In this document: piece after piece, positions 1-6,239 of the stretch | How positions within the stretch are numbered: position 1 is the stretch's first letter | How the letters are laid out: the number at the start of each line of letters is the position of its first letter | Source of the DNA: Candidatus Gastranaerophilales bacterium | Lineage (GTDB): Bacteria; Cyanobacteriota; Vampirovibrionia; Gastranaerophilales; Gastranaerophilaceae | Length of the DNA: 12,107 nucleotides | Assembly (NCBI GenBank): GCA_947628355.1 | Contig: CANQZO010000031.1 | Span: 1-12,107, forward strand | Direction of reading: 5' to 3' | Program-made: the position numbers and the translations under genes | The notes under the pieces: model-generated | What the model was told of the DNA's origin: nothing | What the model saw: the letters and a program-made list of their open reading frames with translations, nothing else | Database searches by the model: none

Positions 1-51
1 TCTCTTGCAGAGGGGTTTTGTTATGATAAGTTTTGACAGCTCGAACCAACG
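1..51 (+). repeat. Copy 1 (start of a full unit) of a 189-bp direct repeat
   Basis: Bases 1-51 are identical to bases 190-240, an offset of 189 bp. The first bases are the 3' arm of the hairpin seen complete at 176-214, so another copy probably continues to the left of the window. Because 189 is a multiple of three, a reading frame stays open through the repeat. The dense RNA-type pairing between the copies makes a coding role unlikely. Confidence 0.85.
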
Positions 52-176
52 AGAAGTTGGTTTGACTACAAGGACTAGGCGAGACGGAAGTATCGCCGAT
101 TTGCTCGAGAGAGCAAAAGTCCGCCCGTGCGACCAAGGCTTTGAAAAAGCCGAAGGTCAGTCCATCAAGGCCCACC
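33..176 (+). ncRNA. Candidate structured non-coding RNA within the repeat unit
   Basis: Several perfect stems can be read in order. AACCAAC (44-50) pairs with GTTGGTT (56-62). GGACT (72-76) pairs with AGTCC (118-122) and encloses two hairpins: GGCGA/TCGCC (78-82/93-97) and TTTGCTC/GAGCAAA (100-106/111-117) with a GAGA GNRA-type tetraloop. That makes a three-way junction. GACC/GGTC (131-134/155-158) encloses GGCTTT/AAAGCC (137-142/146-151). The next stretch, GTCCATCAAGGCCCACCA (160-177), looks like the T-arm, acceptor and CCA end of a tRNA, and a terminator follows it. I do not recognise a known RNA family. The strand is inferred from the CCA-like end and the terminator order. The stems fold equally well in the complement, so the minus strand is not excluded. 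Confidence 0.45.
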
Positions 177-214
177 ATAACAAAACCCCTCTCTTGCAGA
201 GGGGTTTTGTTATG
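176..214. terminator. Strong bidirectional hairpin terminator
   Basis: A perfect 17-bp stem (176-192 with 198-214) has a 5-nt loop. Its GC-rich core is CCCCTCT/AGAGGGG, followed by TTTTGTTATG on the plus strand and a matching T-rich tail on the minus strand. It can end the candidate RNA on the plus strand and the minus-strand gene at 355-1131. The 3' arm is repeated at the start of the window. Confidence 0.8.
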
Positions 215-240
215 ATAAGTTTTGACAGCTCGAACCAACG
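190..240 (+). repeat. Copy 2 (truncated) of the 189-bp direct repeat
   Basis: This copy is identical to bases 1-51. Homology stops at base 240, inside the loop of the hairpin that is complete at 44-62 in copy 1. Copy 2 is therefore cut off within a structural element, as expected at the end of a tandem array or at a recombination junction. Confidence 0.85.
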
Positions 241-354
241 GAAGCTGATCATTTTGAGCGGTTTTTTTGAAATGAATGCTCAAAAACAATTTTGCGCCGC
301 GCTGTATAACGTTCTCGCGAAACCTTTTTCTTATCTTGAGAAGAAACAGGCTGA

Positions 355-1131
355 TTATCGCGTTTTGACATATCTTGAGTGGTCTGCCATAATATCCTTG
401 ATAATAAAAGTTGGTCGGATTAAAGGCGCATGATAAGAAACAGAATCATAATAGTTATTGCCTTTAATTTTAGAAAGATATATATCCGCCAAGGCTGTTT
501 GAGTCTCCGGCATTTTACCTTGTTCTTTAAGCATGCCATAATATTTTTGAGAAGCCACTTTAGGATCTGTCCAATATTCCAAAACACGCAATTTAACTTC
601 AGAACTTTTGACTTTTTTAAAGGTTTCTAAATCATGATATTTAGGTTCAAGCGTTTCAAGCTGGCTAGCATTTAAGGCATCATTAACAATTTTGCGCGCC
701 TGACGATTAAGCTCTAAATTTTTGAATTTATCAACAAGACCATTGTATTGTAAAAGGCCACGAAGGCTATTACCCCCGCTTCCATTGTAAACATTTTCTA
801 AAAAGGCACTCGTATTTCTAACGCCGGCAGCTGACATATTTTCAGGAATTTCACGAATTTCAATAATCGGCACAATCATATAGTTGATAGAATCATACTC
901 TGCACCATCTTTACGTTCAAACAAGGTGTTACAAAGGCTTAAATATTTTTCAAAATCATCTTTAGAAACACCTGATTGAAAATGTTCTCTAATTTCATAG
1001 GATAAACCTGAAAGCGTATACTTAGAAACTACTTTTGTTCCTTTTGCCAAACGAGGATCTGTTTGCCCTCTTCTAAAAGCTTCAATACTTTCAAAGGTCT
1101 CATCTAAAAGCTTGCTAAAATCTTCGGTCAT
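355..1131 (-). CDS. Hypothetical protein, 258 aa
   Basis: I do not recognise this protein. It is predicted to be soluble, with no signal peptide, no membrane segment and no catalytic motif I can name. It is rich in charged and helix-forming residues. The middle contains a glycine/asparagine-rich turn (NGSGGNS) and the C-terminal third is basic. The ATG at 1131 is supported by an AGAGGGA Shine-Dalgarno-like stretch about 5-10 nt upstream and by a near-consensus sigma-70 promoter further upstream. The gene stands alone, is transcribed divergently from the invertase, and probably ends at the hairpin at 176-214. Codon use and AT content look like the rest of the window, so it is likely a genuine gene. 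Nothing links it functionally to the sugar genes. Confidence 0.8.
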   Translation of the reverse strand: MTEDFSKLLDETFESIEAFRRGQTDPRLAKGTKVVSKYTLSGLSYEIREHFQSGVSKDDFEKYLSLCNTLFERKDGAEYDSINYMIVPIIEIREIPENMSAAGVRNTSAFLENVYNGSGGNSLRGLLQYNGLVDKFKNLELNRQARKIVNDALNASQLETLEPKYHDLETFKKVKSSEVKLRVLEYWTDPKVASQKYYGMLKEQGKMPETQTALADIYLSKIKGNNYYDSVSYHAPLIRPTFIIKDIMADHSRYVKTR

Positions 1132-1163
1132 TTCGTGTCCCTCTAAAAAACAAATGATAAACT

Positions 1164-1192
1164 ATAGTACCATATCCACACCTCATTGTTAA
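1164..1192 (-). promoter_or_regulatory. Sigma-70-type promoter of the 355-1131 gene
   Basis: On the minus strand, TTAACA (1187-1192) and TACTAT (1164-1169) are separated by exactly 17 bp. Transcription would start near 1156 and give a short leader of about 25 nt before the ATG at 1131. The rest of the 1193-1390 gap holds only AT-rich sequence, with a weak 6-bp hairpin around 1244-1263 and no convincing plus-strand promoter. Confidence 0.65.
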
Positions 1193-1390
1193 GCGAAAAT
1201 AGACAAAAAAGGAAAACGGAAAGTTATTCTCATTCTATATATTCTCTCACTATAAAGAGAAAAATGGACAGAAATACAAAGAAAAGCCACTAAGCTTAAA
1301 GTAGAAAAAGTTTTGAAAGATTCTGTAAAATAATTATTCTTTCTTTTTAGTGAATCCGTAGATAAAAATTTGTATGTGAAGGAGGTGTTT

Positions 1391-1444
1391 TTGTATCTTA
1401 CCCCAAAAAATTATTTTGAGGTATTTTATGGAGATCAAATATGA
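1391..1444 (+). CDS. Possible 17-aa leader peptide coupled to the invertase
   Basis: A near-perfect Shine-Dalgarno sequence (AAGGAGGTG, 1379-1387) has no role for the invertase ATG more than 50 nt away, but it lies 5 nt before a TTG at 1391. Reading from that TTG gives MYLTPKNYFEVFYGDQI and stops at TGA 1442-1444. That stop overlaps the invertase start as ATGA, the usual layout of translational coupling. An imperfect hairpin (1399-1408 with 1414-1423, one mismatch) lies within the ORF. A GTG at 1376 in the same frame could lengthen it, but it sits upstream of the SD. The peptide has no recognisable family. The alternative is that the strong SD is fortuitous. Confidence 0.4.
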   Translation: MYLTPKNYFEVFYGDQI

Positions 1445-2037
1445 TATACGGGTACATTAGAGTTTCCACAGACAAACAAACATTAGAGAATCAAGAGTTT
1501 GAAATTAATAACTTTTGCCTAAAAGAAAATATAAAGATTGATAAATGGATAACGGAAACTATTAGTGGCACTAAAGATTTTGAAAAACGCAAACTTGGAA
1601 AAACGTTAAAAAAATTAAAATCTGGAGATGTTTTAATATGTTCTGAAATTTCTCGTTTAGGCAGAAATCTGTTACAAATCATGACTATTCTTAATATTTG
1701 CATGCGAAAAGAAGCTCAAGTTTGGACCATTAAAGATAACTATAGACTCGGAGCCGATATCCAAAGCAAAGTTCTAGCTTTTGCTTTTTCTTTATCCGCA
1801 GAAATTGAAAGAAATCTAATTAGTCAGCGTACAAAAGAAGCTTTGGCACGTATAAAAGCAAGCGGACGTAAGCTTGGACGGAAGTTTGGAAGTAAAAATA
1901 AAAAGCATGTTCTTGATGGAAAAGAGCACGATATAATAAAACTATTAAATAAAGGTGTGCCAAAAACGCGGATTGCCAGACTTATGAATGTTAGTATTTT
2001 TACGATTTATGAATTTTTGAAAACATTAAACCGTTAA
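1441..2037 (+). CDS. mpi: Serine recombinase, Mpi-type DNA invertase, 198 aa
   Basis: This is a small serine recombinase of the resolvase/invertase family. Residues 1-135 form the catalytic domain, with YIRVSTDKQ holding Arg7 and the nucleophile Ser9. SRLGRN (71-76) supplies the active-site arginines. AEIERNLISQRTKEAL (120-135) starts the long E helix. A Hin-type helix-turn-helix occupies about 165-195. From memory of the family, the phrases ETISGTK, VWTIKDNYRLG and DIQSKVLAFAF are typical of the Bacteroides master invertase Mpi. Mpi flips many promoters that control capsule loci. The start is ATG 1441, with GGAG at 1430-1433. The position 46 bp before a pair of inverted repeats and just upstream of a surface-sugar operon fits a local promoter-inverting role. 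The substrate assignment is inferred. Confidence 0.88.
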   Translation: MIYGYIRVSTDKQTLENQEFEINNFCLKENIKIDKWITETISGTKDFEKRKLGKTLKKLKSGDVLICSEISRLGRNLLQIMTILNICMRKEAQVWTIKDNYRLGADIQSKVLAFAFSLSAEIERNLISQRTKEALARIKASGRKLGRKFGSKNKKHVLDGKEHDIIKLLNKGVPKTRIARLMNVSIFTIYEFLKTLNR

Positions 2038-2082
2038 ACGCTAAATTTTTATCCACAAAAAACACTTTACTGTGCGTTATAA

Positions 2083-2093
2083 TTTAACGAACG
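2083..2093 (+). repeat. Left inverted repeat of the invertible segment
   Basis: TTTAACGAACG is the exact reverse complement of the right arm. It lies 46 bp beyond the invertase stop. A TATAAT overlaps its outer edge (2078-2083), but that has no -35 partner. Confidence 0.75.
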
Positions 2094-2100
2094 CTTAATT

Positions 2101-2130
2101 CTTATACCCTTTTTTACATATAAAAGTCAA
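2101..2130 (-). promoter_or_regulatory. Sigma-70-type promoter inside the invertible segment, facing left
   Basis: On the minus strand, TTGACT (2125-2130) and TATAAG (2101-2106) are separated by 18 bp. The -10 box is only 7 bp inside the left repeat. In the present orientation it reads toward and antisense to the invertase. After inversion the boxes would fall at about 2182-2187 and 2206-2211, starting RNA near 2218, about 88 nt before the pseB start. No comparably good plus-strand promoter is present in the segment as sequenced. Confidence 0.65.
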
Positions 2131-2218
2131 CTTTATTTAGAGAAAAAGATGCATTTCCTTTTAGAAAAATAAGAAAACACCGTCAGTATTGCCATTTATT
2201 CAATCACTTAGCATCTAT

Positions 2219-2229
2219 CGTTCGTTAAA
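2219..2229 (-). repeat. Right inverted repeat of the invertible segment
   Basis: CGTTCGTTAAA is the exact reverse complement of the left arm. It lies 77 bp upstream of the pseB ATG, so a promoter just inside this arm would read into pseB through a short leader. Confidence 0.75.
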
Positions 2230-2231
2230 GC

Positions 2232-2268
2232 ATATTGTTTGTCATTCGTCTGCAGTGACAAACAATAT
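2232..2268. promoter_or_regulatory. 13-bp inverted repeat in the pseB leader
   Basis: ATATTGTTTGTCA (2232-2244) pairs perfectly with TGACAAACAATAT (2256-2268) around an 11-nt loop. It lies between the right recombination repeat and the pseB ribosome binding site. No clean T-run follows it, so it is not a standard terminator. It could be a protein operator or an RNA leader stem. Confidence 0.6.
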
Positions 2269-2305
2269 TTAGCTGAACGTTGAGTTTTATATGAGGATAT
2301 AAAAT

Positions 2306-3310
2306 ATGGATTTTAACGGAAAAACAATTTTAATCACAGGTGGTACAGGATCATTTGGTAAAAAGTTTACAAAAACGATTTTGGGAACATATCCTGATGT
2401 CAAAAAAATTATCATCTATTCTCGTGATGAATTTAAACAATTCATAATGCAAAATATGCCAGAATTTAAACCTTTTAAAGAAAAACTTCGTTTTTTTATA
2501 GGTGATGTTCGTGATAAAGAACGTTTGCGGATGGCAATGGAAAATGTTGATTTTGTGGTACACGCTGCAGCGTTAAAACAGGTTCCTGCTTGTGAATATA
2601 ATCCGTTTGAGGCTATAAAAACCAATGTAATAGGTGCACAAAATGTGATTGATGTTGCTTTAGAACGAAATGTTGAAAAGGTTGTAGCTCTTTCAACCGA
2701 TAAAGCTTGTGCTCCGGTTAATCTTTATGGTGCAACTAAACTGTGCTCTGATAAACTTTTTATTGCAGCAAATGGATATAGTGGAAGCAAAAGAACAAAA
2801 TTTGCTGTTGTCAGATATGGTAATGTTGCTGGTTCTCGTGGTTCGGTTATTCCATTTTTTAAAAAATTGGTTGCAGAAGGAGCCACAAGTTTGCCGATTA
2901 CCGATTATAAGATGACCAGATTTTGGTTAAAATTAGAAAGTGCCGTTTGGATGGTTTTGAATGCATTTGAAAATATGATTGGTGGTGAACTTTATGTAAA
3001 AAAAATTCCATCCATGTTAATGAAAAATTTAGCTAAGGCAATTGCACCGGATTTGGAAACGTATGAATGCGGCATCCGTCCTGGAGAAAAAATTCACGAA
3101 CAAATGATTTCGGTTGAAGATGCTCGTAATACATTAGAATTTGATGATTATTATGTAATCCAACCAGTAGCTGATTGGTGGAATGAAAGAAAACAAGCAA
3201 TTGGCGGCAAACCGGTTTTGGAAGGCTTTTCCTATGATTCTGGTAACAATACTCAATGGTTAAGTATTGAAGATATGCAAAAATTAATAGGAGAACTTGA
3301 TGCAGAATAA
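2306..3310 (+). CDS. pseB: UDP-GlcNAc 4,6-dehydratase (inverting), PseB, 334 aa
   Basis: This is the first enzyme of the pseudaminic acid pathway. It converts UDP-GlcNAc to the 4-keto-6-deoxy sugar with inversion at C5. It is a short-chain dehydrogenase with the NADP-binding motif TGGTGSFG (11-18). Asp132, Lys133 and Tyr141 (STDK...LYGATK, Lys145) fall at the positions known as catalytic in Helicobacter FlaA1/PseB. The length matches the family. The start is ATG 2306 with GAGGA at 2293-2297. The gene overlaps pseC by 11 nt. It is the promoter-proximal gene of the operon, immediately downstream of the putative invertible segment, and would be switched by it. Confidence 0.95.
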   Translation: MDFNGKTILITGGTGSFGKKFTKTILGTYPDVKKIIIYSRDEFKQFIMQNMPEFKPFKEKLRFFIGDVRDKERLRMAMENVDFVVHAAALKQVPACEYNPFEAIKTNVIGAQNVIDVALERNVEKVVALSTDKACAPVNLYGATKLCSDKLFIAANGYSGSKRTKFAVVRYGNVAGSRGSVIPFFKKLVAEGATSLPITDYKMTRFWLKLESAVWMVLNAFENMIGGELYVKKIPSMLMKNLAKAIAPDLETYECGIRPGEKIHEQMISVEDARNTLEFDDYYVIQPVADWWNERKQAIGGKPVLEGFSYDSGNNTQWLSIEDMQKLIGELDAE

Positions 3311-4403
3311 ATACGGATATGGGCATCAAACAATAGATGAAACAGATATTGCCGCAGTAGCTGAAGTTATCGGTAGCGATTTTTTAACTTGCGGTCCTAA
3401 TGTAAAAGCTTTTGAGCAAGCAATCTGCGATTATACTGGAGCCAAGTATTGCGTGGCGGTGTCAAATGCAACGGCCGGGCTGCATTTAGCAGCCATGGCT
3501 GCGGGATTACAGAGCAATGATGAGGCTATAACTTCGCCAATTACTTTTTTGTCATCATCAAATTGTATTTGTTTTACTGGAGCAACGCCTGTTTTTGCCG
3601 ACATTGATCCTGAGACAGCAAATATTGATCCTCAGGAGATAAAAAAGCATATTACATCAAAGACAAGAGTTTTAATACCGGTTCATTTTGCAGGACAAAG
3701 CTGTGATATGGAAGCAATAGCACAGATAGCCAAGGAGCATAATCTTATCGTTATTGAAGATGCCGCTCATGCTATAGGTTCCGAATATAAAAGTACCAAA
3801 GTCGGTTCCTGTGCTTTTTCGGATATGACCGTATTTTCGTTCCATCCTGTTAAGACAATCACAACAGGCGAAGGTGGTGCTGTAACAACCAATAGCAAAG
3901 AATTGTATGATAAACTCTGTGCTTTGCGTGAACATGGTGTGCATAAAGATGGTGAAATGGCAAATACATGGGAATATGAAATGCGAGAATTGGGGTATAA
4001 TTACCGCATGACCGATTTTCAAGCAGCCTTAGGTATCAGCCAACTTAAAAAATTAGATAAATTCAAAGCTCGTCGCCGGGAGATTGTCGAGTTCTATAAC
4101 CACAATTTGGGATTGCCTCATTTGATTGAAAAAGATTTTTCAACTGCTTGTTTTCACTTGTACCCGATATTAGTCGATAATCGCCGTGATTTTTATTTTA
4201 AGGCGCGAGAAAAAGGATTGAATCTTCAAATACATTATATTCCTGTTCATACGCAGCCGTATTATGCTCGTTTCGGATATAAAAAAGGCGATTATCCCAA
4301 GGCAGAAACATACTATGAGCAATGTATTTCTTTGCCATTGTATCCGGCTTTAAGTGATGATGATTTAAATGAAATTATAAAAAGAATAAAGGAAATTTTA
4401 TAA
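3300..4403 (+). CDS. pseC: UDP-4-amino-sugar aminotransferase, PseC, 367 aa
   Basis: This is a PLP-dependent DegT/DnrJ/EryC1/StrS aminotransferase that adds the 4-amino group to the PseB product. The visible motifs are SNATAGLHLA near residue 56-65 (phosphate binding), EDAAHAIG with Asp154 (pyridine nitrogen), and FHPVKTITTGEGG with the Schiff-base Lys185. I chose the ATG at 3300 because AGGAGA lies 5 nt before it; the in-frame TTG at 3297 would add only one residue. It overlaps pseB by 11 nt and shares TAATG with pseF, so translation is probably coupled. The length is usual for PseC. The partner genes make PseC more likely than LegC or another sugar aminotransferase. Confidence 0.93.
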   Translation: MQNKYGYGHQTIDETDIAAVAEVIGSDFLTCGPNVKAFEQAICDYTGAKYCVAVSNATAGLHLAAMAAGLQSNDEAITSPITFLSSSNCICFTGATPVFADIDPETANIDPQEIKKHITSKTRVLIPVHFAGQSCDMEAIAQIAKEHNLIVIEDAAHAIGSEYKSTKVGSCAFSDMTVFSFHPVKTITTGEGGAVTTNSKELYDKLCALREHGVHKDGEMANTWEYEMRELGYNYRMTDFQAALGISQLKKLDKFKARRREIVEFYNHNLGLPHLIEKDFSTACFHLYPILVDNRRDFYFKAREKGLNLQIHYIPVHTQPYYARFGYKKGDYPKAETYYEQCISLPLYPALSDDDLNEIIKRIKEIL

Positions 4404-5095
4404 TGTCACTAGTGGCGATAATTACAGCTCGTGGAGGCAGCAAAAGGATTCCGCACAAGAATATTAAAAATTTTATGGGTAAACCCATGCTGGCCTATGC
4501 CATAGAAGCGGCGCTGAAAAGTGGTATCTTTGATGAAGTTATGGTTTCAACAGATGATGTCAAAATTGCTGAAATTGCAAAGCAGTATGGGGCAAAGGTT
4601 CCGTTTATGCGCTCAGAAAAAACGGCAACCGACTTTGCCACAACATCCGATGTTTTGGCAGAAGTTTTGGCCGAATATGAAATGCGGGGAAAATACTTTG
4701 ATGAATTTTGTTGCATTTATCCGTGTGTTCCTTTTTTAACGTCAGATATTCTAGTCAAGGCTGAGGAAAAATTTAAATGTTCTCAAGCAGATGCCTTATT
4801 ACCAGTCGTCAGGTATTCTTTTCCGATTCAACGTGCGCTTTTGCTTGGTGATGATGGCTATTTAAAGTATCGAGAACCGGAAAATGCGCAAAAACGTTCT
4901 CAGGATTTGGAGCCTTCATATCATGATGTCGGAATGTTTTATTTTTGTAATGTGCAGAAATTTAAACAAAAACGAAATGTAATTCTTTCCAAAACCATTT
5001 TATTGGAACTGGACGAAATGAATATTCAAGATATAGACACGCTGGAAGATTGGAAGATAGCAGAAATGAAATATAAAATTTTGAAAGGAGTATAA
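4403..5095 (+). CDS. pseF: CMP-pseudaminic acid cytidylyltransferase, PseF, 230 aa
   Basis: PseF activates pseudaminic acid with CTP to give the CMP-sugar donor. The N-terminal ARGGSKRIPHKN (residues 9-20) is the nucleotide-binding motif of the NeuA/PseF family. VSTDD near residue 48-52 and QDIDTLEDWKIAE near the C-terminus are also family features. The length of 230 aa matches PseF and is short for KdsB or two-domain NeuA. The start overlaps the pseC stop as TAATG, with AAAGGAAA upstream. It is followed by the PseA-like gene after a single base. PseF is the best name because pseB, pseC, pseH and pseI are present. Confidence 0.93.
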   Translation: MSLVAIITARGGSKRIPHKNIKNFMGKPMLAYAIEAALKSGIFDEVMVSTDDVKIAEIAKQYGAKVPFMRSEKTATDFATTSDVLAEVLAEYEMRGKYFDEFCCIYPCVPFLTSDILVKAEEKFKCSQADALLPVVRYSFPIQRALLLGDDGYLKYREPENAQKRSQDLEPSYHDVGMFYFCNVQKFKQKRNVILSKTILLELDEMNIQDIDTLEDWKIAEMKYKILKGV

Positions 5096-5096
5096 A

Positions 5097-6116
5097 ATGT
5101 CTAAAATTAGATTGTGTAAAAAATGCGGTTTTATTTTAGGAACACGTCCCGGATTAAAAGAGCAAGACGGTGTTTGCCAAGCATGTATTAATGAAGACAA
5201 CAAAAAAAACATAGATTTTAAATCTCGGCAGACATGGCTGACTCAATATATTAAAGATAATAAGACCAATCCGACGTATGATTGTATTATCGCTGTTTCT
5301 GGAGGAAAAGACAGTACGGCAATTGTCTATCGTTTAATGAAGAATCATGGCGTAAAGAATCCTTTGTTGGTAACTGTTTGTGATGAATTTACATCTACTC
5401 AGGCTGGGTTGCATAACAGAAAAAATCTAGGCGATACTTTTGGTGTTGACCATATCATTTTCAGATGTAATCCACATGACTTTAAGAAGCATACCAAAGA
5501 AGATTTTGAAAATGAATTGCATCCACTGAAATGGATAGAACGACGTTTGTATGAAATTCCTTATGAAATTGCAAAGGCATATAATATTAAATTGGTTTTC
5601 TTTGGTGAAAATTCCGCTTATGAATACGGAACGTCTGACCAATTGGATGTATTTCATTCTACTTTGTGTGATGATGATACAAAAGTTATTTATTTCGGAG
5701 CTATCTATCCTTATGGAAATTTTGATAGCTTGGAAATTGCTAAGAAATGTGGTTTTAGAGATCTTAATTATTACAATGAATGGCAAAGAAACGGTATAAG
5801 CAGCTTTGATAGCTATACTCAAATTGACAGTATTGGATATTTAGCACATCATTGGTGTAAATTTGTAAAATTTGGTTTTCAAAGAGTAACAGATATGGCG
5901 TGCCGTTTTGTAAGAGAGGGACATTTAACCAGAGAACAAGCTTTGGCACTGATTGATGAGAATGACTGGCGGCTAGATGGTGCGACTAAAAGAGATTTTT
6001 GTCGGACGATTGAAATATCAGAAGAATATTTTGATGAAGTTGTAGAAAAACACGCCAATAAAAATTTGGTTTATAAAGACATCAATGGAAATTGGAAGCG
6101 TTACAAATGCAAATAG
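5097..6116 (+). CDS. pseA: N-acetyl sugar amidotransferase, PseA/WbpG family, 339 aa
   Basis: This is an ATP-pyrophosphatase-type amidotransferase. The PP-loop AVSGGKDST spans residues 66-74. Two CxxC pairs near the N-terminus (Cys7/Cys10 and Cys27/Cys30) form a likely zinc site. In Campylobacter, PseA converts pseudaminic acid to its acetamidino form; WbpG does similar chemistry in Pseudomonas with HisH/HisF-like partners. No such partners are in this window, which matches the stand-alone PseA arrangement. The start is ATG 5097 with a strong AAAGGAG and sits 1 nt after pseF. The stop lies inside a terminator hairpin. The family is clear. The exact substrate, and so the symbol, is inferred from context. 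Confidence 0.85.
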   Translation: MSKIRLCKKCGFILGTRPGLKEQDGVCQACINEDNKKNIDFKSRQTWLTQYIKDNKTNPTYDCIIAVSGGKDSTAIVYRLMKNHGVKNPLLVTVCDEFTSTQAGLHNRKNLGDTFGVDHIIFRCNPHDFKKHTKEDFENELHPLKWIERRLYEIPYEIAKAYNIKLVFFGENSAYEYGTSDQLDVFHSTLCDDDTKVIYFGAIYPYGNFDSLEIAKKCGFRDLNYYNEWQRNGISSFDSYTQIDSIGYLAHHWCKFVKFGFQRVTDMACRFVREGHLTREQALALIDENDWRLDGATKRDFCRTIEISEEYFDEVVEKHANKNLVYKDINGNWKRYKCK

Positions 6117-6144
6117 TGCTTAAAAAGCACTATTTGCGATTTTT
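6109..6144 (+). terminator. Strong Rho-independent terminator inside the pse locus
   Basis: GCAAATAGTGCTT (6109-6121) pairs perfectly with AAGCACTATTTGC (6125-6137) over 13 bp with a 3-nt loop, followed by GATTTTT. It includes the stop codon of the PseA-like gene (6114-6116). It should end or attenuate the pseB-to-pseA transcript, leaving the downstream genes dependent on read-through or on another promoter. Confidence 0.85.
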
Positions 6145-6164
6145 GTCTAAAAAAAGTGTTTTCG

Positions 6165-6239
6165 AATTACCAAGATCAAGACATTCTTGAAAATTGGAAA
6201 ATGGCAAAGATAAAACAATATTTTGCAAGGAAGGTGTAA
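6165..6239 (+). pseudogene. 3' remnant of a second PseF/NeuA-like cytidylyltransferase gene
   Basis: Frame 6165-6239 reads NYQDQDILENWKMAKIKQYFARKV and then a stop. It aligns without gaps to the PseF C-terminus upstream (NIQDIDTLEDWKIAEMKYKILKGV). It has no start, and no homology is visible before about 6162. The stop shares TAATG with the next gene, as intact pathway genes do. This suggests an ancestral neighbour that was lost when two cassettes were joined near 6140-6165. The nucleotide identity to the intact pseF is only moderate, so it is not a recent duplicate. Confidence 0.7.

Larger units (their letters stand above)
2083..2229. mobile_element. Putative invertible promoter segment
   Basis: Perfect 11-bp inverted repeats TTTAACGAACG (2083-2093) and CGTTCGTTAAA (2219-2229) bound 125 bp of AT-rich DNA. 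Read outward, both arms hold CGTTCGT. The left arm (AAGCGTTCGT) matches 9 of 10, and the right arm (TATCGTTCGT) 8 of 10, of the Mpi site ARACGTWCGT as I recall it for Bacteroides fragilis. The segment sits between the invertase gene and the pseB start and contains a good promoter. Inversion would turn that promoter from leftward to rightward, toward pseB. No reading frame of note lies inside. Inversion itself cannot be seen in a single sequence. Confidence 0.7.

Noticed and set aside
160..177. A complete tRNA gene ending at the CCA-like sequence
   Set aside because: The T-stem has no 5' partner with GGTTCGA, and no D-arm or anticodon arm can be drawn. Only the 3' end looks tRNA-like.
250..285. 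TTTTGAGC/GCTCAAAA stem as terminator for the 355-1131 gene
   Set aside because: It has an 18-nt loop and no proper T-run. The 176-214 hairpin just beyond is far stronger.
5..433. A 142-codon plus-strand ORF with an in-frame 63-residue repeat
   Set aside because: It runs through a hairpin terminator and dense RNA stems, is open only because the repeat is 189 bp, and overlaps the end of the convergent gene. It is better explained as non-coding repeat.
2078..2083. A perfect TATAAT on the plus strand at the edge of the left inverted repeat
   Set aside because: No acceptable -35 box lies 15-19 bp upstream and there is no extended -10 TG. It could at most be a weak promoter.
2189..2218. TTGCCA as a plus-strand -35 box for pseB in the present orientation
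   Set aside because: The boxes at 17-18 bp (CATCTA, ATCTAT) are poor matches to TATAAT, so it is far weaker than the leftward promoter.
6194..6238. Upstream ATG extending the 6239 gene by 15 codons
   Set aside because: It lies out of frame inside the cytidylyltransferase remnant and lacks a ribosome site, while ATG 6239 has a strong one.
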